A DNA stretch of 64,000 nt from Lachnospiraceae bacterium YSD2013 (GTDB lineage Bacteria > Bacillota > Clostridia > Lachnospirales > Lachnospiraceae), in NCBI GenBank assembly GCA_900100895.1, contig FMTX01000007.1, positions 1 to 64,000 on the forward strand, written 5' to 3'. The notes under the pieces are model-generated. The model searched no databases. It was not told the origin of the DNA and saw only the letters and a list, made by a program, of their open reading frames with translations. Below are positions 48,053 through 57,650 of this stretch, one piece after another (the stretch's first letter is position 1; each line of letters starts with the position of its first letter). The position numbers and the translations under genes were made by a program.

Positions 48053-51000
48053 TTAAACACTCCAAACCTTCTTAATACATCTAATCCAAAATTGTACTGT
48101 TCTTCATAACTTTGTCCTGCGAGCCAATCTCGAACTGATAACCCATTTGTAAAATCAAAACTCTTAGTATTGTAATATCCTGTAATTTTCATATGTGTTT
48201 CATGATCAACAGCTATTATATTACTAGTATTATGAATCTGTTCGGGACTAAATCCAGATTTTCCAATTTGTGACTGTTCAACAATATGGTGCCAGTCATT
48301 TCCATCGCCCGCACCTCCTATGGCCTTTTTCAACTCATTAAACGAGGAATATCCTTGATTTGGTGGTAGCTCATTTATAGACTTTTTACCGCTCTTACTA
48401 TCAGCCATCTTATTAAAGCGATTCGCACTTCCTGATAATGAATCCCCGGCAAACTCGAGTATAGTTGCTGCCCCATTTTCCACCAATCCAACCGTTGCTT
48501 CAGTTACTTTTAAAACCGATTCATATATTAATGTTCCAGCTGCGGCATAACTTGGATATAAACATGCTGCGCCACCTGAATATCCATAGCCATACCCCAT
48601 CGCGCCCATCGAAGCCATACCCATATATGAAGTATTCGCATATGAAATGTTCGATCTTAATTTTTTTGCAATGCGCTTTGCGTCACTAGACAAAATATCC
48701 GCAACACCATTACAGACATCAGATGTAATGTCATACGCTTTTGCAAGTCTTCGTAAGTGTTTTTCATCGGTATATTTCGATATGTCAAATCCAAAATTAT
48801 CTGCTACGCATAGAAGGTAATAGTAAACTACTTCTCCTTCAAAGCTAACGGGTTTATAAAGAATCGACGCAACATCTATATTGGATTTCTCCGCACACAG
48901 TCCAAACGGATCAATCAAGGTTACCGGATTACCGTTTACATATGCGTAGCGGTTTAAAGATGCTGAGTTACTGATGTCACCTGTTACAATATCCTCGTTG
49001 ATAAAGCGCATGAGCGTAGGGTAGTAGTACCTCGCTCTCATGTAGAGAAGACCACTTGCCTCAGTTAATACGCCGTCTCTTGCGCAGTAACCGAGTTCAT
49101 CAAACTCTGTACCGCTTATGATGTCTCTGTCGCCGTAAGTACTGTATCTGTACTCAGCGGTAACGCTTCCTGATACGTCTACTACTTCTGTTACACTTCC
49201 ACGGATATCGTAGATGTAAGCCTGGTAGTTAGTTGAAGCGCTTTCTTCTGTAGTGTATGTCTCGTAGGATGCAATCAGTCCGTTACCATATACGTACTTC
49301 TCTATTGTACCATCGCTTGAAAACCTTACCAAGAGGTTCTTATTCTCACGGTCATAACAGTATTCGTTAGAGAAGCTTACTTCCTGCTGTGAAGCCATAA
49401 GCTGTTCTAACATTACAAGCTTCCAAAGGTCTTCTTCACTGACTGTAGTAGCTTCCTGAATCTCTGCTTTTTCACCTATCGACTGCAGCATAAGCGAATC
49501 AAGCAACTGCTGTTCCGGCATGAAATCGTCACCGCTTACATCTGTTAAAAGAATGTCGCTTTCAATTTCGATTTCTGTGACAATGTCATCTTCCGAAACA
49601 GATGCTTCGATATTCTCTTCTTCAGGCACTTCCTCTAGCGATTCCATAACTATGTCTGATGTGTTGGAAGGTTCTTCTGATATTTCACCTTCAATGGCTT
49701 CATCTTCGACTTCCGGTACTTCTTCAACAGATTCTTCGATTACAGGTTCTTCCGGAACGTTTTCATCTGTAGTTAACTCATCGTTTGTTTCTTCGAAGTC
49801 TTCGGTTTGAACATCTTCTTCACTACCTTCAGTCGTATCGGATTCTGCCTCATCGGTTACCTCATCTTTCACTGCTTCAGTAGATTCTTCTATATCTTCA
49901 GTCAGTTCGTCAGGCAAGACGAGCTGTTCGTCCAAATCTAAAGCTTCGATGTCGCGGGTAAGTGCTTTGTTTTCAAGTTGTACAGAGAGACTTTCATACA
50001 TACTGTAAAGAGTATCTAATGTAACGCCTTCAAGACCGGATACGCTCATACCTGTGGTGTCTGAGCCGTACATTCTGTAGTCTTCTGCGTCATATCCGAA
50101 AGTTTCTGTAAGAATACCATATAAATCAACCTCATATCCTGCTACAGAGATGTGCCCGCCGTTCTGCAGTACACCCTGAACGAGTCGATTACGGCTGTCA
50201 TATGTAAGCTCTGTATTACTGTTTGCCGTGTCAAACAGTTCAGATGCATAGTCTGGTACACCATTAAGAGAAGAGCTTATTAGGTTTCCGTCATTATCAA
50301 ATACAAATCCGCAACCGCCATATGAATTAATACGGTTATCTGCCTTATTGTATGAAAGAGCCTTCTCCTCACCTAAGGCATTTGTTCCAGTGATGTTTCC
50401 TGCTCCGTCGTAACTGAATGTCTCTTCATCTGTTACTTCGCCGGTCTGAAGATTCCTTGTAACACGGCTTAATACTCTGCTTAAGTTATCGTAAGTGTAT
50501 TCATACTTAAAATTCTTTATGGGACGGCTCTCGCTTACGAGTCTGTTAATTAAGTCATACTCATAAACGGTTTCATCAATCAATTCGCCGTTTGAAACTT
50601 GTGTTACGGTTGTTTTAACAAGATTGCCTATCTCGTCGTATTCTTTATGCGTTCTGATTCCCGTGACGGTTTCAGTCTTTCTTTCGGCATTTAAATAAAT
50701 ATCGATACCTTTAGCGAAAATCTTACCCCACTGTCCCGGAGATAATGACTTTTCACCGGATATCTTCATGAGAGTAACTGAGAAATACCTTCCTGCACTA
50801 TCAGGAACATACACTCCGCCGTCGGTAAGTTCCATACTTCTTAAGAAGCTTCCGTCTTCTGCGTATTCACAGAATCTAAGCTTATAGCCTTCAGTAATGG
50901 TTACATGGTATTCAGGGTATTCTGCTGCTACAAGTTCAGGGAGCCTCATTCTTCGTCTGTGGTCAGCCTTGGCTCCGGTTTTGGCATCATACTCACCCGA

Positions 51001-54000
51001 TTCCCAGCATCTGTTCTTACTAAGGTCAAGGTTGTATGTGCTTATAGCGACTCCATCCGAAGCATTTCCGGAAACAATCGATTCTACCTCTCTGTTAAGG
51101 GCATCATAACTGTAAGTTGTTACTCTTCCTTCCCAGTCGGTTACAGTCTTGATGTTGCCGCAAAGGTCATAAGTATAACTTACGGATGTGTTATCGGGAT
51201 ATGTAAGAGTCTCAAGGTTTCCATAGGAATCATAGCTGTAAGATACTACTCTTCCCTTGGTATCTGTAACCGAAGTTACTCGATTCAATTTATCATAGGT
51301 TCTTGTTATGGTTCCGTTAGAGTCAGTTACTGTAAGAACATTTGAATTCGAATCATAAGTGTATGTAATCTCTCCTTCAGGAGTTACAGCCTTAATAATT
51401 CGGCCGCAAAGGTCATACGCATAAGTTGTGCTCTGATTTCTTGCATTGGTCAAAGACTCCACAAGGTTTAAAGCATTATAAGTATACTGTACGACATTGC
51501 CTTCTACTGTTGACTTGGTGATTACGTTTCCATTTGCATCATATGTAAAACTTGTGGTGCCGTTTTCAGGACCGATAAGTTCAAGGGCATTGCCATTATT
51601 GTCAAAGATACTTGTACTTACTCCGCCCAAAGGATTTGTGGATTTATTTCTACGTCCATTCTTATCATAACCGTATGTGGTAATGAAGCCCGCACCATCA
51701 ATTACCTCGGTAACCTGATTTACGCTATTCACTTCATAAGTCGTAACCTGTCCCTGAGCATTGGTGGTAGATACAAGGTTTCCGTTTGAATCATAAGTAA
51801 AGCTTGTCACATAGTCTAAAGCATCGATGGTATTAGATACAAGGCCTCGCTTGTCATACACGGTTCTTGATGTATTACCGTTAGGGTCTGTGACTGCTAC
51901 AAGTTGTCCGTTTGCGTCATACTCTCTTGTAACTTCCGCATCACCTGTCTTAGTTGATACAAGTCTGTTTCTGCAGTCGTATGTATATGTCGTCACCTCG
52001 TTCAGTGCATTTGTAGATTTAATAAGGTTACCGTTTAAATCATACTCAAAGGTTGAAGTATTTTTGTTCGGGTCTGTAACAGATGTTCGGTTTCCGTATT
52101 GATCGTATGTGTAAGAAGTAACATTATTCATAGGATCCTTAACGCTAAGCAAATCTCCTGCCGCATTATAGGTATACTCTGTTACACCGTTAAACGCATT
52201 GGTCTCGGTCAGTACTCTTCCCATGGAATCGTAGGTATAAGAAGTGGTATTATTGTTTTTGTCTGTACGGGAAGTTACGTTGCCGTTGTCATCGTAAGTT
52301 ATTTTAACAGTTTTACCGTTTTTATCGGTTTCTTTAACTACTCTTCCGTTTGCATCATACTCCACAGTACTTGTATGATTTTCAGCATCGGTTGCAGATA
52401 CTGTCTTACCTGTTTTGTCGTAAGTAACAGTAGTATACGAATCGTCAGCGTATGTAGTCTTTACGAGCCTCTCCTCATTGTCATACTCGTAAGTTGTTTC
52501 GTTTTTATTGCTGTCGATGGTCTTACTAAGAAGCTGCCTTGTATCGTACTTATATTCTACTGTGTTTTCGTCTTCATCAGTCACAGTTAACGGCTTATCA
52601 AAGCAGTTGGTGGTATAAGTCCTGGTATGCTTAAGTGCGTCAGTTGTCGATTTAACCACGCCCAAAGAAGATACTGTCTGACTTGTTACTGCCCCATCTG
52701 CATACTCTGTTCCTACAAGGTGATTATTCGCATCATAAGAACTCTTTGTAGTGTTACCAAGCGCATCCGTTACACTTACAAGGTTCCCTTTATCGTATGT
52801 AAAGATAGTGGTCTTTTCGCCCGTTACGGTCTTAATCAGGTATCCGTTTTCATCGTACGTATTTACTGTTTCAAGACCGCGTAAATCTGTAGAAGACGCA
52901 AGACGATTATTCTCATCGTAAGTAAATGTAACAACAGCTTCATTAGGATATGTAACCTTAACTATGTTATCGTTGCTGTCATACTCAAAGGTCGTTACAT
53001 TCTTCAAAGCATCGGTCTGCTTAACAAGGTTATCCCTCTCGTCATACTCCATTATGACAGAATTACCTAAGGCATCCACCTTCTTAATGCAGTTACCGTT
53101 CTCATCATAAACATTTCCGGTAGTATGATTTTCTTCGTCTGTAATCGAAAGAAGTCTTCCGACCTTATCAAATGTATAGGTCTTTTTATTTCCGTTTCTG
53201 TCTGTATAAACGGTTGTTCTTCCACCATCGCTGTTATCGGTGTAAGTAAATGATGACTCTTTTCCCAGCGCATCTTTCTGCTTTATCACACGATCTTTAT
53301 CGTCATAGGTATCTTCAAAGAACGTATTTCCGTCGTTATCTATTCCTTTAAGAACCTGACCCTTATCATCGTAAACATACTTGGTCACAAATCCATCGGG
53401 GTCAGTGTACTTAACCAGCATGTCGTTTTTGTCGTACTCAAAGCAAGCCACTGCAGAAGCGTTATTCGTTACGCGCTCTACGAGGTTCTTGCTATTAAAA
53501 TATAAACTTATCTTCTGACCTGTCACTGAGTCCACAAGGTCGGTATGGCCTTCCTCATACTTAATGAGTGTCTCTTCTCCGGTCTTTTCGGTTACCTTAA
53601 CAAGTCTTCTTTTTGAATCATAGTCAAAGGTTCTTGACTTGGTTATTAGTGTATACGTACCATTTGAATTCTTACTAAGTTTATCTAACTTACTGCCTGC
53701 GGCATCCGTAGTATAGTATGACTCTCCACTCTTTTTTGAGTAAACTACATAGTCGGCGGGAGAATGATACAAAAGTACCTTACCGTCTTTTTCTTCGATA
53801 TGGCTTTCATAGTTCCATGAAAAGCCCTTACCGAATACTCCCTTTACAGACTTATTGGATTTATAGCTAAGTCCTACTGACAGGTTCTGAGCACCACCAA
53901 GCGACAACACAGAAATGTCAATTTCATGTGCACCCGTAAATGCGTTTGTAGGATCACCTACACGTTCTTTAGAAACGTTATTAGCTTCCTTTCTATCAGC

Positions 54001-54630
54001 CTGTGTACGATCTTCTTGGGGTTTAGGCTCTTCCGGTTTGGGTTGTGGCTCGAGTTTAGGAATATCCCTAACCCTCCTATGGTATGAACATCTGTGGCAA
54101 TATGCGTCTACATGCCCCGCACTTGTATATGTTGCCTGTGTCACAACCTCGTAAATGCTATGTCGCAAAGGAGCCGTATATTCGCTTACACGCTTTGTTT
54201 CACACAAAGAACACATTTTCCCAAGCTCACCATACTCTTCGCATGTCGCCTCTTTACTATATGTGTACCATTTATGGCCGTTTGGATTAATTGGTATAGT
54301 CTCTATCCTAGGTTCATGGTATTTACAGGTCGGGCCCCAGACATCGCAATATACTTTCTTTTTTCCCGTGGTCTTACATGTAGGATATGTAATAATATCA
54401 TAACTTCCGGGTGCCCATTCATGTGGCGCCGGTTGGATTTTTTCCGTTTCGGCTGCGCCTCCACCCACAAAATCATTTTTTTCGGAGTCAATTTCCATTT
54501 CCGATGAAACAAACAAATCAAGGTTTGTTTTCAGGTTTGCTGCATAAGCCGAACCAGAATTAAGCAGCATGATTGGAATAGCAAGAAATGCTATTCCCAG
54601 TTTAATCTTCTTCCCAATTTGCATTCTCAA
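48049..54630 (-). CDS. Giant secreted YD-repeat (RHS) protein with HNH nuclease toxin tip
   Basis: The 2193-residue protein has a signal peptide (about 1-30), three Cys-rich C-x2-C knuckles (70-190), a Pro-rich linker, a DUF6531-like domain (220-340), and about 35 YD repeats that would form the shell. Further on are an inserted beta-sandwich-like region (about 1183-1320), a very acidic stretch (about 1550-1710) and the RHS core (1767-1910) ending N-R-Y-A-Y-V-N-G-N-P-V-T-L-I-D-P-F-G-L. The C-terminal toxin has W-H-H-I-V-E-Q (about 2113) and N/H residues of an HNH/Endo VII-type nuclease. Start is TTG 54630 or ATG 54624. The immunity gene follows. Confidence 0.92.
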   Translation of the reverse strand: MRMQIGKKIKLGIAFLAIPIMLLNSGSAYAANLKTNLDLFVSSEMEIDSEKNDFVGGGAAETEKIQPAPHEWAPGSYDIITYPTCKTTGKKKVYCDVWGPTCKYHEPRIETIPINPNGHKWYTYSKEATCEEYGELGKMCSLCETKRVSEYTAPLRHSIYEVVTQATYTSAGHVDAYCHRCSYHRRVRDIPKLEPQPKPEEPKPQEDRTQADRKEANNVSKERVGDPTNAFTGAHEIDISVLSLGGAQNLSVGLSYKSNKSVKGVFGKGFSWNYESHIEEKDGKVLLYHSPADYVVYSKKSGESYYTTDAAGSKLDKLSKNSNGTYTLITKSRTFDYDSKRRLVKVTEKTGEETLIKYEEGHTDLVDSVTGQKISLYFNSKNLVERVTNNASAVACFEYDKNDMLVKYTDPDGFVTKYVYDDKGQVLKGIDNDGNTFFEDTYDDKDRVIKQKDALGKESSFTYTDNSDGGRTTVYTDRNGNKKTYTFDKVGRLLSITDEENHTTGNVYDENGNCIKKVDALGNSVIMEYDERDNLVKQTDALKNVTTFEYDSNDNIVKVTYPNEAVVTFTYDENNRLASSTDLRGLETVNTYDENGYLIKTVTGEKTTIFTYDKGNLVSVTDALGNTTKSSYDANNHLVGTEYADGAVTSQTVSSLGVVKSTTDALKHTRTYTTNCFDKPLTVTDEDENTVEYKYDTRQLLSKTIDSNKNETTYEYDNEERLVKTTYADDSYTTVTYDKTGKTVSATDAENHTSTVEYDANGRVVKETDKNGKTVKITYDDNGNVTSRTDKNNNTTSYTYDSMGRVLTETNAFNGVTEYTYNAAGDLLSVKDPMNNVTSYTYDQYGNRTSVTDPNKNTSTFEYDLNGNLIKSTNALNEVTTYTYDCRNRLVSTKTGDAEVTREYDANGQLVAVTDPNGNTSRTVYDKRGLVSNTIDALDYVTSFTYDSNGNLVSTTNAQGQVTTYEVNSVNQVTEVIDGAGFITTYGYDKNGRRNKSTNPLGGVSTSIFDNNGNALELIGPENGTTSFTYDANGNVITKSTVEGNVVQYTYNALNLVESLTNARNQSTTYAYDLCGRIIKAVTPEGEITYTYDSNSNVLTVTDSNGTITRTYDKLNRVTSVTDTKGRVVSYSYDSYGNLETLTYPDNTSVSYTYDLCGNIKTVTDWEGRVTTYSYDALNREVESIVSGNASDGVAISTYNLDLSKNRCWESGEYDAKTGAKADHRRRMRLPELVAAEYPEYHVTITEGYKLRFCEYAEDGSFLRSMELTDGGVYVPDSAGRYFSVTLMKISGEKSLSPGQWGKIFAKGIDIYLNAERKTETVTGIRTHKEYDEIGNLVKTTVTQVSNGELIDETVYEYDLINRLVSESRPIKNFKYEYTYDNLSRVLSRVTRNLQTGEVTDEETFSYDGAGNITGTNALGEEKALSYNKADNRINSYGGCGFVFDNDGNLISSSLNGVPDYASELFDTANSNTELTYDSRNRLVQGVLQNGGHISVAGYEVDLYGILTETFGYDAEDYRMYGSDTTGMSVSGLEGVTLDTLYSMYESLSVQLENKALTRDIEALDLDEQLVLPDELTEDIEESTEAVKDEVTDEAESDTTEGSEEDVQTEDFEETNDELTTDENVPEEPVIEESVEEVPEVEDEAIEGEISEEPSNTSDIVMESLEEVPEEENIEASVSEDDIVTEIEIESDILLTDVSGDDFMPEQQLLDSLMLQSIGEKAEIQEATTVSEEDLWKLVMLEQLMASQQEVSFSNEYCYDRENKNLLVRFSSDGTIEKYVYGNGLIASYETYTTEESASTNYQAYIYDIRGSVTEVVDVSGSVTAEYRYSTYGDRDIISGTEFDELGYCARDGVLTEASGLLYMRARYYYPTLMRFINEDIVTGDISNSASLNRYAYVNGNPVTLIDPFGLCAEKSNIDVASILYKPVSFEGEVVYYYLLCVADNFGFDISKYTDEKHLRRLAKAYDITSDVCNGVADILSSDAKRIAKKLRSNISYANTSYMGMASMGAMGYGYGYSGGAACLYPSYAAAGTLIYESVLKVTEATVGLVENGAATILEFAGDSLSGSANRFNKMADSKSGKKSINELPPNQGYSSFNELKKAIGGAGDGNDWHHIVEQSQIGKSGFSPEQIHNTSNIIAVDHETHMKITGYYNTKSFDFTNGLSVRDWLAGQSYEEQYNFGLDVLRRFGVFK

Positions 54631-54635
54631 TTTTT

Positions 54636-54670
54636 TGTGACCTCATGTCTTGGGTCACATTTTCCTCCTT
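54636..54670 (-). promoter_or_regulatory. Distant ribosome site with intervening hairpin before the RHS gene
   Basis: On the minus strand AAGGAGG (54664-54670) is separated from the start codon by a hairpin TGTGACC / GGTCACA (54653-54659 with 54636-54642). If the hairpin forms, the site comes to about 9 nt from the TTG. An ATG-TGA lies right after the site. Confidence 0.55.
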
Positions 54671-54928
54671 ATAGTTTTGGGCACAAAAATAACATGTGCT
54701 GTATCACAAAGGCATTACGACACATGTGGCGTATTAATCATTTGTTATCCCCATAACATGATTATATAATTAAATCGCCCATCTTTATGTACCCTATATG
54801 TATTAGAACATGCATAAGGGAAAAACACCATAAAGTAAATGGAAACTTTTTCTGATTTTCTTGCGAAATATAGCAATTGTTTGAAAAAATGTTAAATGTA
54901 TTACTCCCGGTGTCAAAAATTGCTAAGC
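54671..54928. other. Intergenic, promoter region of the RHS gene
   Basis: AT-rich, with no gene seen. An ATTATATAATTA stretch near 54760 could serve as a -10 on either strand. Confidence 0.4.
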
Positions 54929-54960
54929 AAAAAGAGACTTCAACTAAGAAGTCTCTTTTT
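54929..54960. terminator. Bidirectional terminator
   Basis: AAAAAGAGACTTC / GAAGTCTCTTTTT is a perfect 13-bp stem including A and T runs on both sides. Confidence 0.88.
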
Positions 54961-54985
54961 CCAATAACATCGTATTAATCACGTT

Positions 54986-55396
54986 TTATTCTTCAATATA
55001 TTCCGCTATCGCTTCACAGAATTCGGGATACTCTTTACTCATCCTTACTATCTTTCCGTTCTCGTCGAGGAAGCAGTGCTCCGTGTGACCGGTGCAGACT
55101 ATCTGCTCGTCGGCGTTCTTCATTTCATATCCTACGCAAAGCCTGATACCGTTAAAGGACTGAATGTATACTCTGATGCTTACTTCATCCGGGAAGGTGG
55201 TGCTGCGTCTGTACTTGCACTCAACTGCGGTTACCGGCGACACAATTCCTTCTTTCTCCATGCGGTCGTAGGGCCAGCCGATGTTGCTAAGGAAGTACCC
55301 TCTCGCTTCTTCCATCCAACGGATGTAGTTGGAGTGGTGAGTTATGGACATCTTGTCCGTTTCATAATATTGAACTCTGTGTTTATAATCTTCCAT
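54986..55396 (-). CDS. Acyl-CoA thioesterase (YbgC/FcbC hot-dog family)
   Basis: The 136-residue protein is a single hot-dog domain with R-V-Q-Y-Y-E-T-D-K-M-S-I-T-H-H-S-N-Y at 7-24, where the Asp and His match the 4-hydroxybenzoyl-CoA-thioesterase pattern, followed by W-M-E-E-A-R and G-H-T-E-H-C-F. It hydrolyses acyl-CoAs; substrate is unknown. It stands alone, between a bidirectional terminator and the zinc operon's last gene. Confidence 0.9.
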   Translation of the reverse strand: MEDYKHRVQYYETDKMSITHHSNYIRWMEEARGYFLSNIGWPYDRMEKEGIVSPVTAVECKYRRSTTFPDEVSIRVYIQSFNGIRLCVGYEMKNADEQIVCTGHTEHCFLDENGKIVRMSKEYPEFCEAIAEYIEE

Positions 55397-55461
55397 AAAT
55401 TCCTCTTCTATACTGTTTTCGCAAGAAATACTATAGCAAAAGAAACAGCATAAATAAAGAG

Positions 55462-56076
55462 CTAATTGCTTTTTTCAAGAACTGCGTCTCTGAGGGTACA
55501 GTACATGTACTCGCCTTCCATGTATGTGTCGAAGTTACCCACTACGGTGACGGTGTCGCCGCTTTCGGGATAATCGGCGGGGAAAGAATAGTCATCGGTG
55601 AGTTCAAACTCGATGCCTTGCGCACAGCATGCGGTTGCGTCCTGGATGATGCAGTAGAAATACCTGATTCCGGTGCTGTCATCGATAAAAGTGTTGTAGA
55701 TACCGTTCATTCTGATGGACTTACCAATATAATCTTCGGGCGAAACCATTATGTTATAGACCTCTGAATAGACCATTGTCTTGGAAAGAACTGTAAGGTC
55801 CAGGTCAACATCTGTAACTTCAGTTGATTCATCGAGGGTTTCCACATTAGCCTCGGGAGTTTCTTTGGCTTCAGGTGCTTCGCTTGCGGCCGGCTCTTCG
55901 CTTGCCACCGATCCTGTAGTTGCAGCATTCTCTTCGGCAATCCTCTCCTCGATAAGGTCACTTACGGTCTTATTGCCTGATGTAGCGGTTCTGGGGCCAT
56001 CCGAGGCGGTGCCGCAGGATGTAACGGCAATCACGACAGTCACCATCGCCAATATTGATAATAATTTCTTCTTCAT
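55462..56076 (-). CDS. Lipoprotein of the zinc-uptake operon
   Basis: The 204-residue protein has a lipoprotein signal with the lipobox V-T-S-C (Cys21), then an Ala/Glu/Ser-rich tether (about 50-90) and a C-terminal OB-like domain with Y-F-Y-C-I-I-Q-D-A-T-A-C-C-A-Q-G. A similar C-C phrase occurs in the TIGR03943/YcgQ-type proteins. It may hold or hand over metal at the surface. It is the last gene of the Zur operon, 4 bp after the permease gene. No known family with certainty. Confidence 0.78.
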   Translation of the reverse strand: MKKKLLSILAMVTVVIAVTSCGTASDGPRTATSGNKTVSDLIEERIAEENAATTGSVASEEPAASEAPEAKETPEANVETLDESTEVTDVDLDLTVLSKTMVYSEVYNIMVSPEDYIGKSIRMNGIYNTFIDDSTGIRYFYCIIQDATACCAQGIEFELTDDYSFPADYPESGDTVTVVGNFDTYMEGEYMYCTLRDAVLEKSN

Positions 56077-56080
56077 ATCT

Positions 56081-56926
56081 CTACCCCCTTTTTATCAAGG
56101 CACCGACGCCCGCACACAGGAAAAAAGCAACAGTATCTGCCGCAACTATGGTAGAGCCCACAGGTGTACCTGCAAGAATAGAAATAAAAAGTCCCGCAAA
56201 TGCGCACACTACCGAAAGAATAACCGCACAAATCGTAACTGACTTAAAGCTCTTAAATATTCTCATGGCGGATATCGCAGGGAAAATTACCAGCGCCGAA
56301 ATGAGAAGCGAGCCCACAAGATTCATGGCCAGCACAATTATCACCGCAATTATTGTTGCCAAAAGAAGATTGTACGCACCGGTCTTAACTCCTGTTGCTT
56401 TTGAAAAATTTTCGTCAAAAGTTATAGCAAATATTTTATTGTAAAAAGCAATAAAAATAACAACTACAATCACCGACAAAATTGCGCATAGCCTGACCTC
56501 TTCTTTAGTAAGGGTAAGCATCGACATTGAGCCAAACAACGTACTGCATACATCGCCCGAAAGATTGGAGCCGGTGGAATAAACGTTCATAACAAGATAT
56601 CCGAAGGCAAGCGCGCCCACCGATATCATGGCTATTGCCGCATCGCCCTTAATCTTAGCATTCTGCCCGGTCCTAAGAAGTAAAATTGCAGAAAGAACGG
56701 TTATCGGAAGTATCAGAATCATCTTGTCGGAAATATTAACAACTGTAGCTATCGCCATGGCTCCAAACGCCACATGCGAAAGGCCGTCGCCGATAAAAGA
56801 ATACCTCTTAAGCACAAGCGTAACCCCGAGAAGTGATGCGCAAAGCGCTATAAGCACGCCCACTATTATTGCGTATACTACGAAAGGATGTGACAGGTAA
56901 ATCTTTAATGTCTCAATCATTGTCAT
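56081..56926 (-). CDS. znuB: Zinc ABC transporter permease ZnuB
   Basis: The 281-residue protein has eight or nine membrane segments and is a typical ABC-3 (ZnuB/MntB) permease, with S-L-L-G-V-T-L-V-L-K-R-Y-S-F-I-G-D-G-L-S-H-V-A-F-G near the start and A-L-V-I-F-P-A near 210. Its start overlaps the ATPase gene by 14 bp. Metal choice within this family is not visible in the permease; the Zur box and His-rich binding protein point to zinc. Confidence 0.92.
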   Translation of the reverse strand: MTMIETLKIYLSHPFVVYAIIVGVLIALCASLLGVTLVLKRYSFIGDGLSHVAFGAMAIATVVNISDKMILILPITVLSAILLLRTGQNAKIKGDAAIAMISVGALAFGYLVMNVYSTGSNLSGDVCSTLFGSMSMLTLTKEEVRLCAILSVIVVVIFIAFYNKIFAITFDENFSKATGVKTGAYNLLLATIIAVIIVLAMNLVGSLLISALVIFPAISAMRIFKSFKSVTICAVILSVVCAFAGLFISILAGTPVGSTIVAADTVAFFLCAGVGALIKRG

Positions 56927-57617
56927 TTTCTCCTTTCGCCCAGAATCCGTTTTCTTTCTTTAAATATTCTTCCTTGGTGCCGTAAAAAATCCGGTTGCCC
57001 ACATGAAGCACATGCTTCGCGTAGCAAAGTGCGGCATTGATATCGTGAGAAATCATTATAATCGCGGTGCCTTCTTTATTAAGCTCCGCGATAAGATTGT
57101 ACATATCTTCCGTAACCTTCGGGTCCAGGCCCGCCACAGGCTCATCCAAAAGAAGGAGCCTGGACGTAGAGCAAAGCGCTCTTGCCAAAAGAACGCGCTG
57201 CTGCTGTCCGCCGGATAACTCGCGGTAGCAACGTTTTCTGATATTATAAATACCCATTCTCTCCATGTTCTTACGCGCAGTTTCTTTGTCCTTGCGGCTG
57301 TAGAAAGGTCGAAAGCCCATCTTGCCCGAAAATCCCGACATCACAACCTCAGTAACGGAGGCAGGAAAGTCCCGTTGTACCTCCGTCTGCTGGGGAAGAT
57401 AACCTATTTCGTTTTTTAAAAGTCCGTCGCCTTGGATGATGTCACCCGACAGCGGTTTAATAAGACCGAGAAGTGTCTTCATAAGCGTAGACTTGCCGGC
57501 TCCGTTCTCGCCGACTATGCAAAGATAATCCCCCTCTTCGACGCAAAAATTAATGTTCTTAACAAGAACTGATGCATCGTATCCGATTGTCAAATCTTTA
57601 ACCGTAATGAGTGACAT
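56913..57617 (-). CDS. znuC: Zinc ABC transporter ATP-binding protein ZnuC
   Basis: The 234-residue protein has Walker A G-E-N-G-A-G-K-S-T at about 36, L-S-G-G-Q-Q-Q-R at about 137, Walker B L-L-L-L-D-E-P-V-A-G-L-D and the H-loop I-S-H-D. These match the metal-type ABC-3 ATPases. It lies between the binding protein and the permease, with 33 bp and a 14-bp overlap. It powers zinc import. Confidence 0.93.
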   Translation of the reverse strand: MSLITVKDLTIGYDASVLVKNINFCVEEGDYLCIVGENGAGKSTLMKTLLGLIKPLSGDIIQGDGLLKNEIGYLPQQTEVQRDFPASVTEVVMSGFSGKMGFRPFYSRKDKETARKNMERMGIYNIRKRCYRELSGGQQQRVLLARALCSTSRLLLLDEPVAGLDPKVTEDMYNLIAELNKEGTAIIMISHDINAALCYAKHVLHVGNRIFYGTKEEYLKKENGFWAKGENDND

Positions 57618-57650
57618 GTATTTTCATTCCTCCCTAAAGCAACATAAGTA

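Noticed and set aside
48465-53000. Several plus-strand open frames opposite the RHS gene
   Set aside because: They arise from the repetitive antisense of YD repeats and acidic codons. None has a ribosome site or a recognisable domain.
54636-54659. CRP-type operator TGTGA...TCACA
   Set aside because: The half-sites are 14 bp apart instead of 6 and lie downstream of the ribosome site, so an RNA hairpin is the better reading.
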